This document shows positions 1 to 6,527 of a stretch of 14,486 nt of DNA, in pieces (position 1 is the stretch's first letter; every line of letters starts with the position of its first letter). The position numbers and the translations under genes were made by a program. Source of the stretch: Planctomycetota bacterium (GTDB taxonomy: Bacteria > Planctomycetota > Planctomycetia > Pirellulales > Pirellulaceae); contig JAJDEH010000394.1 in assembly GCA_029259935.1 (NCBI GenBank), forward strand, positions 1 to 14,486. Direction: 5' to 3'. Under the pieces are notes generated by a model. The model was not told where the DNA came from. It was given only the letters and a program-made list of their open reading frames with translations, and made no database searches.

Positions 1-897
1 GAAGACTTCACGAACGTCTTTCGGCAAGTCCGGCGTGCTGTTTCCAATGAGCACGAACTTGACATGCACGCGGTCGTCTTGATCCGTCAAGCCAGCCTGC
101 CCCGCACAACCAGCGGAAAGGTCCAGCGGAGCCTCTGTCGCGAGTGCTTCCTGACCGGTGAATTAAACGTCGTTGCCCAATGGGTGCACAACGGACACCG
201 AAACGGCAAGTCGAACGGTAACGGCAAGTCGAACGGTAACGGCAATGGAAACGGTAACGGCAATGGCAATGGAAATGGCCATCACAAGACGAACGGAAAC
301 GGCCAATCTAATGGCAATGGAAACGGCCATCATTCGATCGATGGAAATGGAAACGGAAACGGCCATGCCAACGGTAATGGAAGCAACGGCCATGCGGTCC
401 ACGCCGCGTCCGACAAGAAGGAAAACGGCAAGGCTTGTCACTGCGAGCCCGAGAAAGCCAAGCCGGCGTTATTCGATCCCGCTGAACTGCCGCTGACGGC
501 CGATCAGGTCGACCGCCTGACGGAGCGCATCGAAGCGTGGATGCTGGACTGGCTCGTCGAGCGAGCAGGTGTTCCGGAAGGCGAAATTCAGCGCGCGACA
601 CCATTTGCCGAAATGGGCATCGATTCTCTCACCGCGGTCGAAATGAGCCAAGAATTGGAAGATTGGTTGCATGTTCGCCTGACCCCCGTCGTGGCCTGGA
701 ATTATCCCACGCCTGAAACCCTCGCTCGATTTCTCGCATTGGAAGCGGGCGGCTTGAACGCCAAGTCCGACGAGGATGCCGCCGTGGAAGAGAACGCGGC
801 GGAAACCGAATTCGAGAAGCTGTTGGCGGACGTCGAATCACTCAGCGACGAAGAGGCCGAGGCCGCGCTGAATCGTCATCTTTCCGACGACGCGTAG
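1..897 (+). CDS. Fatty acyl-AMP ligase C-terminus fused to an acyl carrier protein (5' partial)
   Basis: The frame is open from base 1, so the gene starts outside the window; an ATG at 64 is internal. The first 60 residues match the C-terminal subdomain of the acyl-AMP ligase/adenylation family: VRRAVSNEHEL is followed by LPRTTSGKVQR, the A10-type motif whose Lys (codon 118-120) contacts the acyl-adenylate. A His/Lys/Ser-spotted Asn-Gly repeat of about 70 residues follows. Then comes a PP-binding domain of about 80 residues with GIDSL, whose Ser (625-627) is the expected phosphopantetheine site, and an acidic tail ending at TAG 895-897. In the family such proteins activate a fatty acid as acyl-AMP and load it onto an ACP for polyketide or lipopeptide assembly. 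Here ligase and ACP are in one chain, so transfer in cis is inferred. I favour FAAL over acyl-CoA ligase because of the ACP fusion and the HELDMHAVVLI style. The insertion that separates FAALs from CoA ligases lies outside the window. Confidence 0.85.
   Translation, partial: EDFTNVFRQVRRAVSNEHELDMHAVVLIRQASLPRTTSGKVQRSLCRECFLTGELNVVAQWVHNGHRNGKSNGNGKSNGNGNGNGNGNGNGNGHHKTNGNGQSNGNGNGHHSIDGNGNGNGHANGNGSNGHAVHAASDKKENGKACHCEPEKAKPALFDPAELPLTADQVDRLTERIEAWMLDWLVERAGVPEGEIQRATPFAEMGIDSLTAVEMSQELEDWLHVRLTPVVAWNYPTPETLARFLALEAGGLNAKSDEDAAVEENAAETEFEKLLADVESLSDEEAEAALNRHLSDDA
190..402 (+). repeat. Asn-Gly codon repeat (interdomain linker)
   Basis: Within the ligase-ACP gene about 23 Asn-Gly dipeptides are encoded by an imperfect hexanucleotide pattern AAY-GGN, interrupted by HH, KS, KT, QS and SID islands. 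An exact 18-base tandem duplication, unit GGCAAGTCGAACGGTAAC, lies at 205-222 and 223-240, which shows how the tract grows. At the protein level it is a hydrophilic, probably disordered tether between the adenylating domain and the carrier domain. Codons alternate between AAC/AAT and GGC/GGT/GGA, so the tract is not a pure microsatellite. Confidence 0.9.
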
Positions 898-941
898 ACG
901 CGCTCGAATGGACTTCTGAACCTCAAAGCGCTCCCCGTCCG

Positions 942-947
942 TATAAT
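942..947 (+). promoter_or_regulatory. Candidate -10 element upstream of rfbB
   Basis: A perfect TATAAT sits in the 135-base gap between the ligase-ACP gene and rfbB, 85 bases before the rfbB start, in the context CCGTATAATGGAATT. No convincing -35 hexamer is present at 16-18 bases upstream (around 918-925 reads GAACCTCA). A similar TATAATGG occurs on the minus strand at 7033-7038. It may be the vegetative promoter for rfbB; this rests on the -10 box alone. Confidence 0.4.
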
Positions 948-1032
948 GGAATTGAGCCGCCCTTCACCGGCAAAGGGGTGCCGACGTGGGTCTGCCGTTC
1001 CGGTGTACGCCAGGCACGATTAGAAAGCGTTT

Positions 1033-2106
1033 ATGCAGTCGATCCTTGTCACGGGTGGTGCGGGCTTCATCGGAAGCTGTTTTGTTCGCCAATGGCTGGT
1101 TCATGAATCGGCGGCGGTCGTCGTGCTAGACAAGCTGACCTACGCCGGCAATCTCGATTCGCTGGCCTCCGTGTCCGACCACTCTCGATTCTCCGTTCTC
1201 GAAGGCGACATTGGTGATTTTGACAACTGCCGGGCCGCTCTCGCGGAACATCAGCCCACGGCGATTGTGAACTTCGCGGCGGAATCGCACGTCGATCGCT
1301 CGATCGATGGACCCGCGGAATTTGTAATGACGAATGTCGTGGGGACCGTTCAATTGCTTGAGGCGGCGCGACACTACTGGAACGATCTGCCAAACCCGCG
1401 GCGCGAGAGCTTTCGGTTCTTACACGTTTCGACCGACGAGGTTTATGGCTCGCTGGGCCCCACTGGACGTTTTACCGAGCAAACTCCGTATGCTCCCAAT
1501 TCTCCCTACTCGGCCTCCAAAGCGGCCGGGGATCATTTCGTTCGGGCCTATCACCATACATACGGCTTGCCCGTGCTGACGACGAATTGTTCCAACAACT
1601 ACGGCCCATATCAGTTTCCCGAAAAGCTGATCCCGTTGATGTTGTTGAACGCCCGCGAAGGCAAGCCGCTGCCGGTTTACGGCGACGGCCAAAATGTACG
1701 CGACTGGCTGTTTGTCGAAGATCACTGCCAGGCGATTCGCATGGTGTTGCAGGGCGGCCAGCCGGGCGAAGTTTACAACATTGGCGGCAATTGCGAACGG
1801 ACGAACATGCAGGTGGTCGAAACGATTTGCGAAACGGTGGATCGGTTGCAACCGGGACTCGCGCATGCGCCTTGTGCAAGCTTGGTTACGTTTGTCGAGG
1901 ATCGGCCCGGGCATGACCGCCGCTACGCCGTAGATACGTCGAAAATCGAGCGGCAGCTCAACTGGCATCCCACGCACACTTTTGAATCAGCCATCGAAAC
2001 CACCGTCCAATGGTATTTAGATAACGCCCAGTGGGTCGCGCGTGTTAGCGACGGAAGCTATCGGCGACAACGATTGGGGTTGTCTAATGAAGCCGAGTCA
2101 AGCTAA
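1033..2106 (+). CDS. rfbB: dTDP-glucose 4,6-dehydratase
   Basis: The 357-residue product is the usual length for RmlB/RfbB. It is an NAD-dependent extended short-chain dehydrogenase that converts dTDP-glucose to dTDP-4-keto-6-deoxyglucose in the cytoplasm. Visible signatures are the Rossmann NAD loop GGAGFIGS (residues 8-15), [10 protein letters not shown] (32-41), the catalytic TDE triad (134-136), YSASK with Tyr159 and Lys163, and the substrate-side [18 protein letters not shown], all diagnostic of this enzyme rather than of a generic epimerase. The start at ATG 1033 places GGAGFIGS at the expected distance from the N-terminus; the upstream AGAAAGCG is a weak ribosome site. It lies 98 bases before rfbA on the same strand. 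rfbC and rfbD are not in the window, so the final 6-deoxysugar (for example rhamnose) cannot be read from here. Confidence 0.97.
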   Translation: MQSILVTGGAGFIGSCFVRQWLVHESAAVVVLDKLTYAGNLDSLASVSDHSRFSVLEGDIGDFDNCRAALAEHQPTAIVNFAAESHVDRSIDGPAEFVMTNVVGTVQLLEAARHYWNDLPNPRRESFRFLHVSTDEVYGSLGPTGRFTEQTPYAPNSPYSASKAAGDHFVRAYHHTYGLPVLTTNCSNNYGPYQFPEKLIPLMLLNAREGKPLPVYGDGQNVRDWLFVEDHCQAIRMVLQGGQPGEVYNIGGNCERTNMQVVETICETVDRLQPGLAHAPCASLVTFVEDRPGHDRRYAVDTSKIERQLNWHPTHTFESAIETTVQWYLDNAQWVARVSDGSYRRQRLGLSNEAESS

Positions 2107-2117
2107 GGAGTACCTTG

Positions 2118-2170
2118 TTGTGGTACGGGCGTCCCGCCTGCCCTTTGCAGCCGAGACGGCCGCACCACAA
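2118..2170 (+). repeat. 53-base inverted-repeat hairpin between rfbB and rfbA
   Basis: The left arm 2118-2140 begins TTGTGGTACGGGCGTC and the right arm 2148-2170 ends GACGGCCGCACCACAA. They pair at 19 of 23 positions around the loop CCCTTTG (2141-2147). The four unpaired positions are scattered in the inner part. The wording (GGGCGTCCCGCCTG ... CAGCCGAGACGG) resembles dispersed extragenic hairpins that I associate with planctomycete genomes, but I see only one copy here. There is no T-tract behind it, so it is not a classical terminator; it could still affect message stability between the two genes. Confidence 0.75.
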
Positions 2171-2204
2171 TTGGTGAGAATCTTACGAGTGTTAAGGACG
2201 AGCG

Positions 2205-3098
2205 ATGAGCGATAAATCATGCAAGAAAGGAATCGTCCTGGCGGGCGGAGCGGGCACTCGGCTATATCCGGTCACCCACGCGATCAACAAGCAACTCGTC
2301 CCGATCTACGACAAGCCGATGATTTATTACCCGCTGTCGACGCTGATGCTGGCGGGGATTCAAGAAATCCTGTTGATTACCACGCCCGAGGATCTCGGCA
2401 GTTTCCAACGGTTGCTCGACGACGGATCGCAAATCGGAGTTTCCATCACCTATGCGGTTCAGCCGCAACCGAACGGGTTGGCCGAGGCGTTTCTTATTGG
2501 CCGAGATTTCATCGGCGATGATCCGGTCGCCTTGGTGCTGGGCGACAATATTTTTTATGGACAGGGCTTTCATGCCACGTTGACTCGCGTGGCCTCTTCG
2601 ATCGACGGTGCCACGATCTTCGCCCATCGAGTCAAGGATCCACACCGCTTTGGCGTCGTGGAAATCGATGCGGGTGGAAAGGCCCTATCGCTGGCAGAAA
2701 AGCCGCAGCAGCCGAAGTCGAATTTGGCGGTGGTCGGGCTTTATTTCTACGACAACCATGTCGTCGAGATCGCGGAAGGCGTCAAGCCGTCGGCCCGCGG
2801 CGAATTGGAAATCACCACGGTCAACCAGGAGTATCTTCGCCGCGGGCAGTTGCACTGCGAGGTGCTGGGGCGCGGCTACGCCTGGTTGGACACCGGAACG
2901 AACGAATCCATCATGCAAGCCGCCAATTTTATTGAAACCGTCGAGGCTCGGCAGGGTTTGAAAGTCGCTTGCATTGAAGAAGTCGCGCTAATCAAAGGCT
3001 TCATTGACGCCGCGCAAGGTCGAGCCATCGCGGAGGGTTTGAACAACGACTACGGCCGCTATTTGTCCGACCGCATCGATGAAATCTGTGGCCCGTAA
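2205..3098 (+). CDS. rfbA: Glucose-1-phosphate thymidylyltransferase
   Basis: The 297-residue product is the normal length for RmlA/RfbA. It joins dTTP and glucose-1-phosphate to give dTDP-glucose, the substrate of the upstream rfbB product. The sequence shows the nucleotidyltransferase signature [17 protein letters not shown] (residues 8-24) and then [24 protein letters not shown]. It also has LGDNIFYG with the metal-binding Asp114, [18 protein letters not shown], and [11 protein letters not shown] in the sugar-binding half. The start ATG 2205 is supported by AAGGA at 2194-2198, six bases upstream. The separation from rfbB is 98 bases and contains the hairpin repeat. With the lipid-activating gene upstream the context suggests a glycolipid, glycosylated natural product or surface-polysaccharide locus; that link is inference. 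Confidence 0.97.
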   Translation: MSDKSCKKGIVLAGGAGTRLYPVTHAINKQLVPIYDKPMIYYPLSTLMLAGIQEILLITTPEDLGSFQRLLDDGSQIGVSITYAVQPQPNGLAEAFLIGRDFIGDDPVALVLGDNIFYGQGFHATLTRVASSIDGATIFAHRVKDPHRFGVVEIDAGGKALSLAEKPQQPKSNLAVVGLYFYDNHVVEIAEGVKPSARGELEITTVNQEYLRRGQLHCEVLGRGYAWLDTGTNESIMQAANFIETVEARQGLKVACIEEVALIKGFIDAAQGRAIAEGLNNDYGRYLSDRIDEICGP

Positions 3099-3224
3099 GC
3101 GAGAGCTTCGGTCGAACAAAGACTTCATTACCGCTCGTCAACGATTGGATGCGCCGGGTTACTCTTCAACCGAAGCACTGGCAAAGCCAGCAGAACTCAA
3201 AATACCCGACAGTTCAGCCTAGAC

Positions 3225-3249
3225 GTTAAGCGTTAAGTTAACGCTTAAC
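3225..3249. promoter_or_regulatory. Perfect 25-base palindrome, candidate activator enhancer site
   Basis: The arms GTTAAGCGTTAA (3225-3236) and TTAACGCTTAAC (3238-3249) are exact reverse complements around a single G at 3237. A further CTTAAC half-site lies at 3257-3262. The centre is about 110 bases upstream of the sigma-54 -24 element, within the usual range for enhancer sites of sigma-54 activators. Such activators bind as dimers to inverted repeats through a Fis-type helix-turn-helix. Which protein binds here is not shown; the neighbouring truncated activator is the obvious candidate. The perfect dyad could also form a hairpin in RNA, but it has no T-tract. Confidence 0.65.
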
Positions 3250-3345
3250 ACGGCGGCTTAACGGCCCTCTGGTCGGCTGCGAATGAGTGAGCATTTAAAG
3301 CTCGTTTTCGCCTGTTTGGGTTGTCTCCGCATGATTCTTGCCATC

Positions 3346-3361
3346 TGGCACGCCGGTTGCT
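3346..3361 (+). promoter_or_regulatory. Sigma-54 (RpoN) -24/-12 promoter
   Basis: TGGCAC-GCCGG-TTGCT matches the family consensus TGGCAC-N5-TTGCW at every specified base. The invariant GG (3347-3348) and GC (3359-3360) are separated by exactly ten bases. Transcription should start near 3372, giving a leader of about 55 bases before ATG 3428. Sigma-54 promoters need an ATP-dependent enhancer-binding protein; a palindrome lies upstream and a gene of that class lies convergently at the end of the operon. Confidence 0.9.
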
Positions 3362-3427
3362 TTTAGGGGTTAACGCACTGAACGGCTTGGAAAACAATCG
3401 GGCATCTCAAACTCAAGGAGAGACCAC

Positions 3428-4840
3428 ATGTACTTCAAACGCTACTATCTCGGATGTCTGGCTCACGCGTCGTACATGATCGCCGACGAGGAAACGAAGA
3501 TCGCCGCGGTCATCGACCCTCAACGCGACATCGACCAGTACTTAGAGGACGCCGCGGCCCACGGGTTTGAAATTCGCTACGTGTTCTTAACCCACTTTCA
3601 TGCGGACTTCGTGGCCGGGCACATTGAACTGCGAGAGAAAACCGGCGCACGGATTTACCTCGGCGCGCAAGGCGATGCCGAGTACCAGCGAACGCCCGTT
3701 AAGGACGGTGACGTCGTCGAGTTCGGCAAGGTTCGCTTGTCGGTTTTGGAAACACCGGGCCACACGCCCGAAAGCATTTCGATTTTGGTCCACGATCTCG
3801 AGAAAAGTGATCGAGTGCCTCATGCCGTGCTGACGGGCGATGTCTTGTTCATCGGCGACGTCGGACGGCCCGACTTGTTGGCCTCCATCGGCGTTACGGC
3901 CGACCAGTTGGCCGACATGCTGTACGACTCGCTGCATAACAAGCTGATGCAGTTGCCCGACGAGACCTTGATCTTTCCCGCTCATGGGGCTGGGTCGTTG
4001 TGTGGCAAGCAGCTAAGCCACGAAGCGTCCAGCACGATCGGGGAGCAAAAACGATACAATTATGCTTTGCAGCCAATGACCCGGGATGAATTCAGAAAAC
4101 TTGTCACCGCCGATCAGCCGGAAGCGCCCGACTATTTCGTCCACGACGCGATCCTCAATCGGCAAGATCGTGAGACACTTGAACAGGCCATGCGTAGTTC
4201 CTTGCGGCCGATCGACTTGGAGGAAGTGTTGAAACTGCGAACTGAAGGCGCCCAGCTTCTCGATACCCGTGGCGCGGCCGACTTTGCCGGCGCGCACCTG
4301 GCGGGGTCGCTGAACATCGCCGTCGACGGCCGCTACGCGACCTGGTGCGGCACCGTACTCGACAAATCCCGACCGATCGTCGTTATCGCCGAGCGGGGAC
4401 GCGAAGAGGAGTCCATTATGCGATTGGGCCGGATCGGCTTCGATCAGGTCGTCGGCTACTTGAAAGAAGGCGTGGAAGCACTCGACGCCAGGCCGGAACT
4501 CATCGCGGTGACGGATCGTGTCACGGCCAAGTCGCTCGACGAATGGCTGCGGCGTGACGACGCGCCCATCGTAGTCGACGTTCGAGCCGAAAAAGAGTGG
4601 AGCCACAATCAGATTAGGAACAGCGTCAACATTCCGCTGAACCACTTGGCCCAACGCACCAGCGAACTGGCAAAAGATCGCACGATTGTTTTGCATTGTC
4701 AGGCGGGCTATCGTTCGTCCATCGCCGCCAGCATGCTTCATCAACAAGGATTCAGCAAGGTGGTTGACCTAGTGGGTGGTATCGAGGCCTGGGAGGCGAC
4801 CAATCTGCCAACGGAATCTCTCACCAACCAGGTTTCATGA
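3428..4840 (+). CDS. Persulfide dioxygenase-pseudorhodanese-rhodanese fusion (CstB-like)
   Basis: The 470-residue product has three parts. Residues 1-230 are a metallo-beta-lactamase fold of the ETHE1/persulfide dioxygenase group: THFHADFVAGH (His56, His58, Asp60), ETPGHTPES (His112), TGDVLFIGDVGRPDL (Asp138) and FPAHGAGSLCGK (His186, Cys192). By family analogy His112, Asp138 and one of the N-terminal His bind a single Fe(II). Residues 262-350 form a rhodanese-like domain without the catalytic Cys (AERGREEE in the loop). Residues 368-460 form a second rhodanese with an intact loop CQAGYR (Cys424). This is the order of Staphylococcus CstB, which oxidises persulfides and makes thiosulfate in the cytoplasm. 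AAGGAGA six bases upstream fixes the start, and a sigma-54 promoter precedes it. It is the first gene of the operon. The exact substrate is not readable from sequence. Confidence 0.93.
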   Translation: MYFKRYYLGCLAHASYMIADEETKIAAVIDPQRDIDQYLEDAAAHGFEIRYVFLTHFHADFVAGHIELREKTGARIYLGAQGDAEYQRTPVKDGDVVEFGKVRLSVLETPGHTPESISILVHDLEKSDRVPHAVLTGDVLFIGDVGRPDLLASIGVTADQLADMLYDSLHNKLMQLPDETLIFPAHGAGSLCGKQLSHEASSTIGEQKRYNYALQPMTRDEFRKLVTADQPEAPDYFVHDAILNRQDRETLEQAMRSSLRPIDLEEVLKLRTEGAQLLDTRGAADFAGAHLAGSLNIAVDGRYATWCGTVLDKSRPIVVIAERGREEESIMRLGRIGFDQVVGYLKEGVEALDARPELIAVTDRVTAKSLDEWLRRDDAPIVVDVRAEKEWSHNQIRNSVNIPLNHLAQRTSELAKDRTIVLHCQAGYRSSIAASMLHQQGFSKVVDLVGGIEAWEATNLPTESLTNQVS

Positions 4841-4898
4841 TGACTGGTTGCCCGAATCGACTTTCCCACGACGAAACAGTAAACGGAGATTCCTGAAT

Positions 4899-5477
4899 AT
4901 GACCACGAAAAGCATCACTCCAGCGCAACTTGAAGAACTTCGTCAACAGGGTGAACCGATCGAACTCATCGATGTTCGTACGCCGGTCGAGTTTCGCGAG
5001 ATGCACGTTCCTTTTGCCCACAACAAACCGCTCGATTCCATCGATCCCCGCGCGTTCATGGCGGAGCGAAATGGACGCTTGGAACAGCCGCTGTACGTCA
5101 TGTGTCAAACAGGAAGCCGTGGGCAACGGGCCTGCGACAAGTTCGCAAACAACGGCTTCGACAACATTTTTAACATCGAAGGTGGCGTCTTGGCCTGGGA
5201 GGCACGAGGGCTATCGGTCGAGCGCGGTCGTAAGGCGGTATCGCTGGAACGGCAAGTCAGAATCGCCGCCGGATCGCTGGTGTTAGTAGGAGCCATCTTG
5301 GGCTTTTTTTATCCCCCGTTTATCTTCCTGTCCGCTTTTGTCGGCGCGGGACTTGTGTTCGCCGGAATCACGGACACCTGCGGCATGGGGTTGTTGCTGG
5401 CCAAGATGCCCTGGAATCAAGTAAAAACATCTTGCACCGCGCCAAGCACGCTCGTTGAAAAGGCGGAGCATCGATAA
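4899..5477 (+). CDS. Rhodanese-DUF2892 inner-membrane sulfurtransferase (YgaP-like)
   Basis: The chosen start, ATG 4899, gives 192 residues. GGAG at 4885-4888 lies ten bases upstream, and the longer frame from 4776 would overlap the previous gene by 65 bases. Residues 5-105 are a rhodanese domain: LIDVRTPVEFREMHV, the persulfide-carrying loop CQTGSRG (Cys69), and NIEGGVLAWEARG. Residues about 120-160 form two membrane helices, followed by TDTCGMGLLLAKMPWN, the signature end of DUF2892 proteins. E. coli YgaP has this same arrangement. The likely role is to carry sulfane sulfur at the inner face of the membrane, cooperating with the upstream dioxygenase-rhodanese protein; the partner assignment is inference. 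It follows the upstream gene after 58 bases and is followed by the small gene after 38 bases. Cys161 and Cys179 are further thiols near the membrane. Confidence 0.92.
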   Translation: MTTKSITPAQLEELRQQGEPIELIDVRTPVEFREMHVPFAHNKPLDSIDPRAFMAERNGRLEQPLYVMCQTGSRGQRACDKFANNGFDNIFNIEGGVLAWEARGLSVERGRKAVSLERQVRIAAGSLVLVGAILGFFYPPFIFLSAFVGAGLVFAGITDTCGMGLLLAKMPWNQVKTSCTAPSTLVEKAEHR

Positions 5478-5515
5478 TAATGAATGGCAACAACTCTCGA
5501 ACCGGAGCGATCAAG

Positions 5516-5740
5516 ATGGAAATCGTCCTCGTGCTGGGACTCTTCGTGGCCTGGATCGTACTACAGGTCTGGGTGTTGCCACGATTCGGGGTCAATACAT
5601 GACTGGGCGGCAGTTGTGCGCCGAGTTCGGCCACGCGCTCTGAAGATGCCGACGCGTTTGCTGATGACCACCACTCCGAAGATCGAGAAACGACGTCGGC
5701 CGATCCTAGGCATCGGGAACCTCAATCGCATATCGACTGA
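5516..5740 (+). CDS. Small membrane protein, candidate selenoprotein with in-frame UGA
   Basis: ATG 5516 has a strong ribosome site, GGAG at 5504-5507, eight bases upstream, 38 bases after the previous stop. Residues 1-28 form one hydrophobic helix, reading [16 protein letters not shown] then [12 protein letters not shown], and then TGA (5600-5602) follows. The same frame stays open for 45 more codons to TGA 5738-5740 and begins LGGSC immediately after the UGA, so readthrough as selenocysteine gives T-U-LGGSC (U29, Cys34), a selenenylsulfide-ready pair at the membrane surface, then an acidic, His-containing tail. A plausible bSECIS hairpin lies at the right distance. I have the impression that small proteins ending in LP-x-x-G-V-x-T-C-x-x-x-x-C exist near rhodaneses, with Cys where UGA stands here; this cannot be checked from the window. 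If UGA is a normal stop, the product is a 28-residue membrane peptide (5516-5602). The readthrough frame overlaps the convergent regulator gene by 35 bases. Confidence 0.55.
5616..5634 (+). promoter_or_regulatory. Candidate bacterial SECIS hairpin
   Basis: GUG (5616-5618) and GCCG (5620-5623) pair with CGGC (5628-5631) and CAC (5632-5634). C5619 is bulged and AGUU (5624-5627) forms the apical loop. The loop begins 22 bases after the UGA and has G as its second base. Known bSECIS elements have an apical loop about 16-37 bases past the UGA with a G among the first two loop bases, so the rules are met. A competing GGCG/CGCC pairing (5606-5609 with 5619-5622) exists. Whether SelB recognises this stem is unknown. 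Confidence 0.45.
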
Positions 5741-6527
5741 TTTTTTTCCACAGCGTGACACGGCTGGTTCCCAGCAGTTCCGCTGCCTTCGTGCGGTTGC
5801 CGCCGGTGCGCCGCAGGGCTTCGACAATTCGGTCGCGCTCCGCCAACTCCTTGGTGTCAAGATCACCAGCGACGTTACGAACAGGTCCGCGCGGGTCGCG
5901 CAGTTCGGACGGTAAACCGAGGTACGAGATGCGGTCGCCGGCTACCGTGACGCAGGCATGTTCGATTGCATTGCGCAATTGGCGCACGTTCCCCGGCCAA
6001 TGATAGTCGATCATCAACTGCAAGGCGTCGCGCGCGATTCCATCCACGGCTCGGTGATTCGTATCGCATAATTCATGAATGAAGTGGTCAACCAGCGGAG
6101 GAATATCCTCACGGCGTTCGCGCAACGCCGGCATTCGAATCTCAAACACGTTGATTCGATAACAGAAGTCTTCGCGAATTTTTCCCTCAACAACGAGCCG
6201 CCGCAGATCCTTGTTCGTCGCGGTCACTAGCCGCACATCGACCTTGCGGGGCTTGATTTCACCGACGCGATGAATTTCGCGCTCTTGCAGCACGCGCAGC
6301 AGCTTCACCTGAATGGCGGGACTCACTTCACCGATTTCGTCCAGCAACAGCGTGCCCTGATGGGCCGTCTCAAAGACGCCCAACTTGTCGGCCGTGGCCC
6401 CGGTGAATGCGCCTTTCACGTGGCCAAACAACTCGCTTTCCAACAGCGACTCGAGTAGTGCCGAGCAATTGACCGCCAAGAACGGCTTGTCACGGCGGGA
6501 GCTTTGCGAGTGAATTGCCGCGGAGAA
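5706..6527 (-). pseudogene. Sigma-54-dependent activator lacking sensor domain and Walker A
   Basis: The intact minus-strand frame codes for the C-terminal two thirds of an NtrC-class activator. Going from N to [20 protein letters not shown] is followed by the sigma-54 contact loop GAFTGA, Walker B LLLDEIGE, the arginine-finger/sensor region [21 protein letters not shown], sensor [17 protein letters not shown] and a Fis-type helix-turn-helix ([21 protein letters not shown]). The family normally starts with a sensor domain and then GESGTGKE (Walker A), but here a TGA (6530-6528) stands just before that homology and nothing similar lies upstream. A TTG at 6479-6477 could start a 257-residue product that cannot bind ATP normally. 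The gene converges on the sulfur operon, whose promoter is sigma-54 type, so it was probably the operon's regulator (FisR-like by context). It may be truncated by rearrangement, or 6527 may be an assembly junction. The frame downstream is undamaged, so any loss is recent. Confidence 0.8.

Larger units (their letters stand above)
3099..3427. other. Regulatory intergenic region upstream of the sulfur operon
   Basis: This gap of 329 bases has no plausible gene. From left to right it holds an 8-base inverted pair GCTTCGGT / ACCGAAGC (about 3105-3112 and 3169-3176, wide loop), a small hairpin CTGGC-AAA-GCCAG (3178-3190), the perfect palindrome at 3225-3249, a further CTTAAC half-site at 3257-3262, the sigma-54 promoter at 3346-3361, and the ribosome site AAGGAGA at 3415-3421. 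The first two could be remnants of a dispersed repeat or a weak end signal for rfbA; no T-tract follows either of them. Confidence 0.7.

Noticed and set aside
173..496. Alternative frames across the Asn-Gly repeat (Thr/Met/Glu-rich plus-strand frame and Ala/Val/Ser-rich minus-strand frame)
   Set aside because: They are open only because the hexanucleotide repeat lacks stops in several frames; the domain evidence fixes the coding frame.
2107..3424. rfbC or rfbD completing a dTDP-rhamnose set
   Set aside because: I looked for them between rfbB and the sulfur operon; only rfbA is present.
4776..4898. N-terminal extension of the rhodanese-DUF2892 protein
   Set aside because: It overlaps the upstream gene by 65 bases and adds a non-conserved Arg/Pro-rich stretch; ATG 4899 with GGAG upstream gives a normal domain start.
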